From NCBI GenBank assembly GCA_039989855.1, contig JBDXGZ010000023.1, positions 310,001-374,000 of the forward strand: 64,000 nucleotides of DNA. The letters are read 5' to 3'. This document shows, in pieces, positions 7,506-15,665 of the stretch. This stretch comes from CALFVT01 sp039989855. Lineage in GTDB: Bacteria; Pseudomonadota; Alphaproteobacteria; Caulobacterales; Maricaulaceae. Below the pieces are notes generated by a model that ran no database searches, was not told where the DNA came from, and worked only from the letters and a program-made list of their open reading frames with translations. The position numbers and the translations under genes are program-made. The number at the start of each line of letters is the position of its first letter. Positions within the stretch are counted from its first letter, which is position 1.

Positions 7506-9173
7506 CTAAGATATGGCGGGTAGATTTAGGCCCGTCTCAACGGCGCATTGTTTTGCAATATCGTAGCCTGCATCGGCGTGGCGCATAACACCTGTTGCGG
7601 GGTCATTCCACAAAACTCGCTCTAAGCGCCGCGCGGCATCATCACTTCCGTCCGCGACAATCACCATGCCCGAATGTTGGGAATATCCCATGCCGACTCC
7701 GCCGCCGTGATGAAGTGACACCCACGTCGCGCCAGAGGCCGTATTGAGCAAAGCATTTAACAAAGGCCAATCAGACACGGCGTCTGACCCGTCTTTCATA
7801 GCTTCGGTTTCACGGTTCGGCGACGCTACAGAACCGCTATCCAAATGGTCGCGGCCAATGACGACAGGGGCGCTAAGCTCGCCCGTGCGCACCATCTCAT
7901 TAAAGGCCAGACCGAGCTTATGACGAAGCCCCAAACCAACCCAACAGATACGGGCGGGAAGCCCCTGAAACGATATCCGCTCTCGCGCCATATCAAGCCA
8001 ATGATGAAGGTGCTTATCATCAGGTATCAGCTCTTTAACTTTGGCATCGGTTTTATAAATATCCTCTGGATCACCCGAAAGAGCGACCCACCGAAACGGC
8101 CCGATGCCGCGGCAAAACAAAGGCCTTATATAAGCGGGAACAAAGCCCGGAAAGGCAAAGGCCTCTTCAAAGCCTTCATCTTTGGCAACTTGACGAATGT
8201 TATTTCCGTAATCGAGCGTGGGTACGCCTTGGTTCCAAAACTTCACCATAGCTTCGACTTGAATGCGCATAGAGGAACGGGCAGCTGTCTCCACGGATTT
8301 CGGATCATTTACCTTGGCGTTCGCCCATTCCCCTAACGTCCAGCCTTGAGGCAAATAACCATTCAGAGGGTCATGAGCGGATGTTTGATCTGTGACGATA
8401 TCAGGTCTAATGCCGCGCGCATGAAGTTCCGTGAACACATCCGCCGCATTCCCAAGAAGACCGACGGATTTAGCTTCGCCGTTGGCTGTCCACCGCTCTA
8501 TCAGCGCGAGAGCCTCATCAAGGGTCTGTGCTTTCTCGTCGACATATCCAGTACGCAGACGAAAATCGATACGAGTAGGGTCGCACTCAACCGTCAAGCA
8601 TGACGCACCTGCCATAACAGCTGCGAGCGGCTGCGCTCCGCCCATACCGCCAAGCCCTGCGGTTAATATCCATTTCCCCGTGAGGTCGCCTCCGTAGTGT
8701 TGCCGCCCCGCCTCGACAAAGGTTTCATAGGTTCCTTGCACAATGCCTTGCGTGCCAATGTAAATCCAAGACCCTGCTGTCATCTGGCCGTACATAGCCA
8801 GTCCCTTTTTATCGAGTTCATTGAAATGATCCCAATTCGCCCAATTTGGTACAAGATTGGAATTGGCGATTAACACACGCGGCGCATCTTTGTGCGTTCG
8901 GAATACGCCCACAGGCTTGCCCGATTGAACGAGCAAGGTTTCATCATCTTCCAAAGCTTTAAGGCTCGCAACAATATGGTCGAAATCTTGCCATGTCCGA
9001 GCCGCGCGGCCAATGCCGCCGTAAACCACGAGCTCATGCGGATTTTCGGCCACATCGGGATGCAAATTATTCATCAACATTCGCATAGGCGCCTCAGTCA
9101 ACCACGACTTCGCCGTTATGTCAGAACCAGTTGCAGGGTAAATATCGCGGCTATTCTTACGAGGGTTAGACAT
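7506..9173 (-). CDS. hutU: Urocanate hydratase
   Basis: A 555-residue urocanase, the second enzyme of histidine degradation (urocanate to 4-imidazolone-5-propionate), cytoplasmic and using tightly bound NAD+. Visible family features are the N-terminal ELVVYGGIGRAARTW, the NAD-binding GLGGMGGAQPLAAVMAG, ARICWVGLGLRHKLGLAFN, and the C-terminal SLHHGGGVGMGYSQHSGMV. Full length for the family. It is the last gene of the minus-strand hutI-hutH-hutG-hutU operon, starting 2 nt after the hutG stop. Expression is inferred to be controlled by HutC through the operator at 12756-12777. Confidence 0.97.
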   Translation of the reverse strand: MSNPRKNSRDIYPATGSDITAKSWLTEAPMRMLMNNLHPDVAENPHELVVYGGIGRAARTWQDFDHIVASLKALEDDETLLVQSGKPVGVFRTHKDAPRVLIANSNLVPNWANWDHFNELDKKGLAMYGQMTAGSWIYIGTQGIVQGTYETFVEAGRQHYGGDLTGKWILTAGLGGMGGAQPLAAVMAGASCLTVECDPTRIDFRLRTGYVDEKAQTLDEALALIERWTANGEAKSVGLLGNAADVFTELHARGIRPDIVTDQTSAHDPLNGYLPQGWTLGEWANAKVNDPKSVETAARSSMRIQVEAMVKFWNQGVPTLDYGNNIRQVAKDEGFEEAFAFPGFVPAYIRPLFCRGIGPFRWVALSGDPEDIYKTDAKVKELIPDDKHLHHWLDMARERISFQGLPARICWVGLGLRHKLGLAFNEMVRTGELSAPVVIGRDHLDSGSVASPNRETEAMKDGSDAVSDWPLLNALLNTASGATWVSLHHGGGVGMGYSQHSGMVIVADGSDDAARRLERVLWNDPATGVMRHADAGYDIAKQCAVETGLNLPAIS

Positions 9174-9175
9174 GA

Positions 9176-9967
9176 TTAAATCTCTTTCGCAAACTGTTCA
9201 AGGGTTTGAAGAATATTTTTAAGATGAAGACGAATATGGCTGGCTTTTTCAGAGTTATAAGCCCACGGCGCTTGCTCATCCATATAGGTCGATTGGGCCA
9301 GTTCCATTTGAACCGCATGAACCCTGTCTTGAGGGCGACCGTAGTGACGTGTTGTCCAGCCGCCCTTGAACCGTCCATTCACGACAAAGCTCATAGGGCT
9401 GCAATCCGCACAAATACCGCTCACCGCTGTTTGCAATATAGGATGACATGTCTTGCCGTCATTAGTCCCAATATTAAAATCAGGCAAAATGCCTTGAAAC
9501 AAAAAAGGCTTACGGCTTTGGATTGAGTGACAATCATATAAAATCGCCATGCCGTGGAGGTCTTTCACGCGTGCTATTTCAGCCGTAAGTGCTGCGTGAT
9601 AAGGCGCGTGAAAATCAAGTCGCCTCTGTTCAATTTGCACGTCACTCGGAGCCTTGCCATCATGGTAAAGATGTCGGGCTTCAAAATCAGTTGTCGGACA
9701 TAATTGCGTAGTATTTTGCCCCGGATAAAGACTTGCGCCAGACGGGTCACGGTTCGCGTCAATAACGTATCGGTGGAACGTCGCGCGGACGGAGGTTACG
9801 TCAGATAACAAACCCTCATATAATTTATGCACATGCCAGTCTGTGTCTTCTAAGGTTTGCCCCAAGGGGTTAAGATCATCCCAAATATCAGGAGGCACAT
9901 AAGTTCCTGTATGCGGCATCGCCAAAATGATGGGGCTATCACCGCGTGTAATCTCCACGACCTTCAT
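9176..9967 (-). CDS. hutG: N-formylglutamate deformylase
   Basis: A 263-residue N-formylglutamate amidohydrolase (FGase family), which releases formate and glutamate in the last step of the five-step histidine pathway. Typical residues are visible: ILAMPHTGTYVP near the N-terminus, TDWHVHKLY, ATFHRYVIDANRDPSG and the central AILYDCHSIQS. The zinc ligands of this family come from H/E/H positions in these segments. Its stop is 2 nt before hutU, and its start directly abuts the hutH stop. Its presence with hutF, and the lack of formiminoglutamase or formiminotransferase genes here, indicate the formylglutamate branch. Confidence 0.93.
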   Translation of the reverse strand: MKVVEITRGDSPIILAMPHTGTYVPPDIWDDLNPLGQTLEDTDWHVHKLYEGLLSDVTSVRATFHRYVIDANRDPSGASLYPGQNTTQLCPTTDFEARHLYHDGKAPSDVQIEQRRLDFHAPYHAALTAEIARVKDLHGMAILYDCHSIQSRKPFLFQGILPDFNIGTNDGKTCHPILQTAVSGICADCSPMSFVVNGRFKGGWTTRHYGRPQDRVHAVQMELAQSTYMDEQAPWAYNSEKASHIRLHLKNILQTLEQFAKEI

Positions 9968-11503
9968 TTACGTCGCCCATTCAAAATTAGAGCCAATAGC
10001 TGCAGCGTCAATGAGCAAACCTTGCTTGATAATATCAGTGGCGGATTTAATATCTGGGGCTAGATAACGGTCTGTCGTTAGCGTTGCAACATCACGGCGT
10101 AGCACCTCTATGACGCGCTTAAGTGGCGCGCTCGTTTGCAGCGGCTTTCGGAACTCCACGCCTTGCGCCGCGCATAACAGCTCAACAGCTATGATACCTG
10201 ACAGGTTGGTATTCATCCGCACGAGCCGCCGCGCTGCATGAGCCGCCATAGAGACATGATCTTCTTGGTTCGCACTCGTTGGAGTCGAGTCTGTTGAGCA
10301 AGGATTGGCAAGGTGCTTATTCTCACTCATCAAAGCCGCCGTCGTAACTTCTGCGATCATATAGCCTGAATTTAGACCTGGTTTTGGCGTCAAAAACGGC
10401 GGGAGATCATAGCTAAGCGTTGGGTCGACCATCAACGCGATACGGCGCTGAGCTATGGCTCCCATTTCCGCAAGCGCGAGGGCGATTTGATCGGCAGCAA
10501 AGGCAACAGGCTCTGCATGAAAATTCCCACCCGATACGATTTGGCCCGTATCTTTTAAAACAAGTGGATTGTCTGTGACGGCATTGGCTTCGATCTCTAG
10601 GGTTTTCGCCGCAGTGCGTAATAGATCAAGACAGGCCCCTGTCACTTGAGGTTGGCAGCGAATACAATAAGGGTCTTGCACGCGCGTATCATCTTCACGG
10701 TGGCTCTCGCGAATGGCTGAACCTTTCAAGATCAAGCGCATCGACGAGGCAACGTCAATTTGACCACGGTGTCCCCGCAGGGCATGAATTTCTGCTAGCA
10801 ACGGCGCCGTTGAGCCCATGATGGCATCCGTCGACAGGGCTGACGTTACAATAACGGATTGCGCATTTCGCCACGCTTCAAACAGACCTGCCAAGCCGTA
10901 GGCGGTGGAAAATTGTGTTCCATTGATGAGCGCAAGACCTTCCTTTGCCTTTAGTATAAGAGGCTGAAGCCCCGCCCGTTTTAGCGCTTCTCGTGCAGGC
11001 AATCTCTCGCCGCCGTAGTCCGCCTCACCTTCGCCGATTAAAACCGCAGCCATATGCGCCAAAGGCGCGAGATCACCCGACGCCCCGACAGAGCCTTGGG
11101 CCGGAATAATCGGCATAAGGTCTTTTTCTAAAAGGTCTTGAATAAGGCTTATCACCTCCCACCGCACACCCGATGCGCCGCGCCCTAATGACAGGAGTTT
11201 TAAGACCATCATCAACCGCACAATGGGCGTTTCGGTTCGTTCGCCAACACCGCAACAATGAGACAGGATTAGATTTCGTTGAAGGGTCGATGTGTCTTCA
11301 GGCGCAATCTGAACACTCGCGAGTTTGCCAAACCCCGTATTTACGCCGTAAACCGCACTGTCACTATTCACGGCAGTTTGAATATGAGACGCCGCCTCTT
11401 CAACGGCTACCCGCGCTTTGGGATCAATTTTTACAGGTTCATTTGAACGGTAAATAATTTCCAGCTCTTGTAGTGAGACCTGCCCTGGGATGAGGTTTAT
11501 CAT
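9968..11503 (-). CDS. hutH: Histidine ammonia-lyase
   Basis: A 511-residue member of the aromatic amino-acid lyase family, which deaminates histidine to urocanate. The Ala-Ser-Gly triad that self-cyclises to the MIO electrophile is at residues 141-143 within GSVGASGDLAPLAHM. YGVNTGFGKL (about 52-61) supplies the active-site Tyr, and GGNFHAEPVAFAAD and QEDHVSMAAHAARR are present. Full length, with no disabling change seen. The start overlaps the hutI stop by 4 nt (ATGA), so the two are translationally coupled. Second gene of the minus-strand hut operon. Confidence 0.97.
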   Translation of the reverse strand: MINLIPGQVSLQELEIIYRSNEPVKIDPKARVAVEEAASHIQTAVNSDSAVYGVNTGFGKLASVQIAPEDTSTLQRNLILSHCCGVGERTETPIVRLMMVLKLLSLGRGASGVRWEVISLIQDLLEKDLMPIIPAQGSVGASGDLAPLAHMAAVLIGEGEADYGGERLPAREALKRAGLQPLILKAKEGLALINGTQFSTAYGLAGLFEAWRNAQSVIVTSALSTDAIMGSTAPLLAEIHALRGHRGQIDVASSMRLILKGSAIRESHREDDTRVQDPYCIRCQPQVTGACLDLLRTAAKTLEIEANAVTDNPLVLKDTGQIVSGGNFHAEPVAFAADQIALALAEMGAIAQRRIALMVDPTLSYDLPPFLTPKPGLNSGYMIAEVTTAALMSENKHLANPCSTDSTPTSANQEDHVSMAAHAARRLVRMNTNLSGIIAVELLCAAQGVEFRKPLQTSAPLKRVIEVLRRDVATLTTDRYLAPDIKSATDIIKQGLLIDAAAIGSNFEWAT

Positions 11504-12705
11504 AGACGCCCTCCAAAGATGCGCGCGTGTAGGGGGGTGAAGCCCATATGGTAACTCAGCTCACAAGGATGCCCCACATCCCACACGGCAAGGTCAGCGC
11601 GTAAGCCTTCGGCAATCATACCGCTATCACGCAGCCCAAGGGCTTGCGCCGCGTGATGGGTCACACCTGCAAGCGCCTCTTCAGGCGTAAGTTTAAACAA
11701 GGTACAGGCCATATTCATAGCCAGTAAAAGCGAGGTAAGCGGCGATGAACCCGGATTGCAATCCGTCGCCACTGCCATGGGCACACTCAATGCGCGCAGC
11801 TCATCAATCGGCGGCGGCTGTGTATCGCGCAAGAAGTAATAAGCACCGGGAAGTAAAACTGCGACTGTGTCAGACGTCGCCATAGCTTTAATCCCAACCT
11901 CATCAAGATATTCAAGATGGTCAGATGACAGGGCCTTATATTTAGCCGCTAGAGCCGTCCCGCCGCTATTTGATAATTGCTCCGCATGTAATTTCACTGG
12001 CAACCCAAGCGCTTTGGCTTGGTTGAACACGCGCTCTATTTGCGTTGTTGTGAAACCTATGGACTCGCAAAACCCATCAACAGCGTCGACAAGATTTTCT
12101 TCATGCGCCGCAACCAGAGCCGGAAGGCAGACCTCATCAATATAGGCATCTGGATTATCTTTATAATTTACTGGTACAGCATGCGCTCCTAGAAAACTTG
12201 TCTTAACACGGACAGGAAACTCCGTTTCAATGCGGCGCGCGGCGCGTAGAATTTTCAGCTCTGTTTCAATATCCAAGCCGTAACCCGATTTAATTTCGAC
12301 AGTACAAACCCCCTCAGATATCAGCGCCTTTAGTCGCGGCGTTGCACTGCGGATAAGCTCATCCTCTGTCGCGGCGCGGGTGGCCTGGACCGTGGAGACA
12401 ATACCGCCCCCTGCTCGTGATACCTCTTCGTAACTTGCGCCAGATAAACGCATTTCAAACTCATTCGCGCGGTTTCCCGCATGAATAATATGCGTATGGC
12501 AATCAATCAACGCAGGCGTGACAAGGCGACCGTCAAGTTTTTTTTGAGGCCATGCTGCGTAAGTTTCTGGCATATCTGCTCGGGCCCCGCACCACGCGAT
12601 CTTGCCGTTATTTACCGCAACGGCGCAGTCTTTAATGAGGCCATAAGCCCCAAGAGACGGAACCATCGTCGCCGCATTTGCCTGTATTAAAACTATCTTT
12701 TCCAA
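11500..12705 (-). CDS. hutI: Imidazolonepropionase
   Basis: A 401-residue amidohydrolase that opens the imidazolone ring to N-formimino-L-glutamate, the third step of histidine degradation. The metal site is visible as DCHTHIIHAG (H-x-H), KLHAEQLSNSGG, SSDHLEYLDE and VAVATDCNPGSSP. The best start is a TTG at 12705: the first in-frame ATG (12666) would remove the conserved N-terminal strand. The non-ATG start may keep translation low. First gene of the minus-strand operon, separated from the divergent hutF by 94 bases containing the operator. Confidence 0.95.
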   Translation of the reverse strand: MEKIVLIQANAATMVPSLGAYGLIKDCAVAVNNGKIAWCGARADMPETYAAWPQKKLDGRLVTPALIDCHTHIIHAGNRANEFEMRLSGASYEEVSRAGGGIVSTVQATRAATEDELIRSATPRLKALISEGVCTVEIKSGYGLDIETELKILRAARRIETEFPVRVKTSFLGAHAVPVNYKDNPDAYIDEVCLPALVAAHEENLVDAVDGFCESIGFTTTQIERVFNQAKALGLPVKLHAEQLSNSGGTALAAKYKALSSDHLEYLDEVGIKAMATSDTVAVLLPGAYYFLRDTQPPPIDELRALSVPMAVATDCNPGSSPLTSLLLAMNMACTLFKLTPEEALAGVTHHAAQALGLRDSGMIAEGLRADLAVWDVGHPCELSYHMGFTPLHARIFGGRL

Positions 12706-12755
12706 GTACCATCCATTCTTGCATTCACGTTCTTGATTGACGGCAGTCTTTCAAC

Positions 12756-12777
12756 TTATTATGTCTGCACATAATAA
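12756..12777. promoter_or_regulatory. Putative HutC operator between divergent hut operons
   Basis: A perfect 9-bp inverted repeat, TTATTATGT and ACATAATAA, separated by CTGC. It sits 23 nt upstream of hutF and 51 nt upstream of hutI. The GT-N4-AC core is typical of GntR-family operators, and HutC is encoded at 14176. Inferred to repress both operons, with urocanate as the inducer known for this family. Confidence 0.75.
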
Positions 12778-12799
12778 CTGTCAAGACAGGACCTTCTGA

Positions 12800-14173
12800 A
12801 TGCCGACAATTTGGGCAGAGCAAGCTTTAACGCCGCAAGGGTGGACATCCAATGTCTCCGTTCGCATTGACGGCGCGGGTTTCATTCAATCTATTGAAAC
12901 GGGCACGACGGCTGACGCTGTCACGGATAAACGTGTCGGAATTTTGCTCCCTGCCCCCACCAACATTCATAGCCATGCGTTCCAACGCGCTATGGCTGGT
13001 ATGACAGAAAGGCGCGGAAAGAACCCTGCTGATAATTTCTGGGCATGGCGGAAGCTCATGTATAAATTTCTAGGGCAGCTCACCCCTAACGATATTGAAG
13101 CCATTGCCGCCTTTGTTCAGATGGAAATGTTAGAGGCGGGTTACGGCGCGTCGGTTGAGTTCCACTATCTACATCACCATGCGGACGGCACAGCTTATGA
13201 CGACCTCGCGGAAACGTCTGCGCGTATATGTGCCGCCGCGCAAAGCTCTGGCATCGGCCTCACATTACTACCCGTTCTCTATGAGCAAGGTGGATGCGAT
13301 GGGCGCGCTTTAGGAGCTGGGCAAATCCGCTTTGGCAATGATTTTGAACGCTACGTGAAACTGTTGGACGCAGCCAAAAACCATCTATCGACCTTACCGC
13401 AAGATTGCCGCATCGGTGTGGCTCCACATTCATTACGTGCCGTTAGCCGTGTAAGTTTGCAAGCGATAGAAAGCCTTTTACCAGATAGCCCTATTCATAT
13501 TCACCTAGCCGAACAGGTCGGCGAAGTTGATGAGGTCTTGGCCGCTTACGGTCAGCGCCCCGCAGAATGGCTATTTGATCGCCATGATGTAAACGAGCGC
13601 TGGTGCCTCATTCACGCAACGCAAATGCACCCGCATGAAACCCTTGCTATGGCACGCTCTGGGGCTGTTGCGGGCCTCTGCCCTATGACCGAAGCCAACC
13701 TCGGCGACGGAATTTTCGATGGGCAGCGTTACCTAAAACATGACGGGCGCTTCGCCATAGGCTCTGACTCCAACATCCGTATTTCCTTATCCGAAGAACT
13801 GCGCACCCTAGAATATTCTCAACGGTTAAAACATTTGGGACGCGCCGTTCTGGCAACAGAAACGCGCTCCGCAGGGCGCGTCTTATTTGAAGGCGCCGCA
13901 TTGGGCGGCGGATATGCGTCGGGGCGAAAGTCTGGTACTATAGAGACGGGGCAACTCGCTGACCTTATAGCCCTTGATCAGACTCATGTTGACCTCATAG
14001 GTAAGCAGGGGGATACACTCCTTGATAGTTATATTTTCGCAGGGGATGACCGAATGATGACAGATGTCTGGTCCGCAGGCCGCCATCTTGTGGCACAGGG
14101 TCAACATAAGAACCGAGACCAGATTACGAGCCGTTACCGCACGGTTATGTCATCCCTCGTTGGACGGCTTTAG
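12800..14173 (+). CDS. hutF: Formimidoylglutamate deiminase
   Basis: A 457-residue amidohydrolase that converts N-formimino-L-glutamate to N-formyl-L-glutamate and ammonia, feeding HutG. Metal-site segments are NIHSHAFQRAMAGM (H-x-H), VEFHYLHH, GVAPHSLRAVS, IHIHLAEQ and AIGSDSNIRISLSEELR. These match HutF more closely than HutI or guanine deaminase. Full length. It is divergent from hutI across the palindromic operator. AGGACC precedes the ATG. The repressor gene hutC follows after 2 nt, so the two form one operon. Confidence 0.94.
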   Translation: MPTIWAEQALTPQGWTSNVSVRIDGAGFIQSIETGTTADAVTDKRVGILLPAPTNIHSHAFQRAMAGMTERRGKNPADNFWAWRKLMYKFLGQLTPNDIEAIAAFVQMEMLEAGYGASVEFHYLHHHADGTAYDDLAETSARICAAAQSSGIGLTLLPVLYEQGGCDGRALGAGQIRFGNDFERYVKLLDAAKNHLSTLPQDCRIGVAPHSLRAVSRVSLQAIESLLPDSPIHIHLAEQVGEVDEVLAAYGQRPAEWLFDRHDVNERWCLIHATQMHPHETLAMARSGAVAGLCPMTEANLGDGIFDGQRYLKHDGRFAIGSDSNIRISLSEELRTLEYSQRLKHLGRAVLATETRSAGRVLFEGAALGGGYASGRKSGTIETGQLADLIALDQTHVDLIGKQGDTLLDSYIFAGDDRMMTDVWSAGRHLVAQGQHKNRDQITSRYRTVMSSLVGRL

Positions 14174-14175
14174 CT

Positions 14176-14871
14176 GTGAAAAAAATCACAACATGGCAGG
14201 CGATTGAAGCCGAAGTCATGCGGCGCATATCCAGTAAAATGTGGCAAGCGGGCGAGTTGATCCCCGGCGAAATCGGCCTTGCGGAAGAATTTGGTTGCGC
14301 GCGAGCTACCGTCAATAGAGCCCTGCGTCAACTCGCCGACGCTGGAATCTTAGAGCGCCGCCGCAAGGGCGGAACGCGTGTGGCGCGCTATCCTGTACGC
14401 AAAGCCACATTGGATATACCGATAACGCGGCTTGAAATTGAAGGGCGCGGCAAAGCCTATGAACACAGCTTTATAGGCCGCAAGTTTAAGCGCCCACCTC
14501 AGTCCATACAAGAAAAAATGAACCTTTCATCCACGCAGAAAGCACTCCATATCCCTGCCGTGCATTACGCCGACAAAGTTCCCTTTCTCTATGAAAGCCG
14601 TTGGGTTAATTTGGAAGCGGTCCCGCAGATTAAGGACGAAAGCTTTGTCGGAATAAATGCCAATGAATGGCTCATCGAACATGCGGCCTATTCCCGCGGA
14701 GATATTCATTTTTCAGCCGCGAATGCCAAGGCCAAAGACGCCGAGCTTTTGAAATGTAATATTGGTGACGCTTTGTTTATCATTGACCGAACCACATGGC
14801 ACCGCGAGCAATCGATCACGTCCGTACGACTCGCTTATGCCCCAGGTTTTCACATGAAGAGCCAAATTTAA
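14176..14871 (+). CDS. hutC: Histidine utilisation repressor, GntR/HutC family
   Basis: A 231-residue regulator. The N-terminal winged HTH (about residues 1-70) includes AGELIPGEIGLAEEFGCARATVNRALRQLADAGILERR. The C-terminal UTRA ligand-binding domain (about 90-231) ends IDRTTWHREQSITSVRLAYAPG. The start is GTG at 14176, 2 nt after the hutF stop. In the family, urocanate relieves repression. Being in the hutF operon downstream of the predicted operator, it is probably autoregulated. Confidence 0.95.
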   Translation: MKKITTWQAIEAEVMRRISSKMWQAGELIPGEIGLAEEFGCARATVNRALRQLADAGILERRRKGGTRVARYPVRKATLDIPITRLEIEGRGKAYEHSFIGRKFKRPPQSIQEKMNLSSTQKALHIPAVHYADKVPFLYESRWVNLEAVPQIKDESFVGINANEWLIEHAAYSRGDIHFSAANAKAKDAELLKCNIGDALFIIDRTTWHREQSITSVRLAYAPGFHMKSQI

Positions 14872-14884
14872 TAAGAGCAATCTA

Positions 14885-14917
14885 TAAAAAAACCGCCCAA
14901 TAGATTTATTGAGCGGC
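14885..14917 (-). terminator. Rho-independent terminator of ssb
   Basis: The inverted repeat CCGCCCAATA / TATTGAGCGG (one G-U-type mismatch, 4-nt loop) at 14893-14916 is followed on the minus strand by a run of seven T. It lies 26 bases after the ssb stop, so it ends the ssb transcript. It may also stop hutF-hutC transcription weakly from the other side. Confidence 0.75.
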
Positions 14918-14942
14918 TTAATATTAAATCTGTCAGCTTGGG

Positions 14943-15455
14943 CTAGAACGGAATTTCATCATCATCCATGCTGTAGTCTTGGGCAGGGCCTTCTTGAGCA
15001 GAAGCAGAACGTGAGCCACCACCTTGGCTTTGGCCTTGGCCTTGGTTACCATAACCGCCGCTATCTTGGTTGTAGCCACCGCCACCACCGCTGCCGCCAC
15101 TATTGCGACTATCGAGCAGTGTTAGCGTTCCGCCGTAACCTTGCAGGACAACTTCAGTTGTATATTTATCATTGCCGTCGCGGTCTTGCCACTTACGAGT
15201 TTGCAACTTACCTTCGATATAAACCTTCGTGCCTTTTTTAACATAGCGCTCGACAATACCGACAAGACCGTCATTGAAAATAGCCACACGGTGCCATTCT
15301 GTTTTTTCGCGCTTTTCGCCCGACGATTTATCACGCCAGTTCTCTGATGTCGCTATCGACAAATTTGCGACTTTGCCGCCATTCCCAAACGTCCGAATTT
15401 CAGGGTCATTCCCTACATTCCCAACGAGTATCACCTTATTGACTGAACCGGCCAT
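14943..15455 (-). CDS. ssb: Single-stranded DNA-binding protein
   Basis: A 170-residue SSB. The OB-fold runs from NKVILVGNVGNDPEIRTF to about residue 110 (VYIEGKLQTRKWQDRDG). A Gly/Ser/Gln-rich flexible linker follows, and the protein ends in the acidic tip MDDDEIPF that recruits replication and repair partners. It protects ssDNA during replication, recombination and repair. A strong GGAGG site precedes the ATG. A LexA-type SOS box lies 26 nt upstream and is shared with the divergent uvrA. A terminator follows the gene. Confidence 0.97.
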   Translation of the reverse strand: MAGSVNKVILVGNVGNDPEIRTFGNGGKVANLSIATSENWRDKSSGEKREKTEWHRVAIFNDGLVGIVERYVKKGTKVYIEGKLQTRKWQDRDGNDKYTTEVVLQGYGGTLTLLDSRNSGGSGGGGGYNQDSGGYGNQGQGQSQGGGSRSASAQEGPAQDYSMDDDEIPF

Positions 15456-15480
15456 TTTGGCCTCCTCTACTTTACATTTT

Positions 15481-15495
15481 GTTCTTTATATGTTC
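15481..15495. promoter_or_regulatory. LexA SOS box between ssb and uvrA
   Basis: An exact match to the alphaproteobacterial LexA consensus GTTC-N7-GTTC, with spacer TTTATAT. It lies 25 nt from the ssb start and upstream of uvrA. These are two DNA-repair genes typically under LexA in this class. Confidence 0.85.
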
Positions 15496-15665
15496 TTTTT
15501 TATCTGCGGTCAATGAGTCGTTTTGCGAGTCGTTTCTCTTGCACCTATTAACCTTTTGAGGGATAGAGCCCCGTGAGTCCATACTATGCAGGAAACTCCT
15601 GCATATATATCCACAAGAGAATGTCCTCGAGAGAACATCGTTTAGAGTCTGGAGCTAAATCGCCC

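Noticed and set aside
15598..15616. ATATATCCACAAG near the uvrA upstream region as a DnaA box or origin
   Set aside because: It is a single imperfect match with no cluster of boxes and no neighbouring origin genes.
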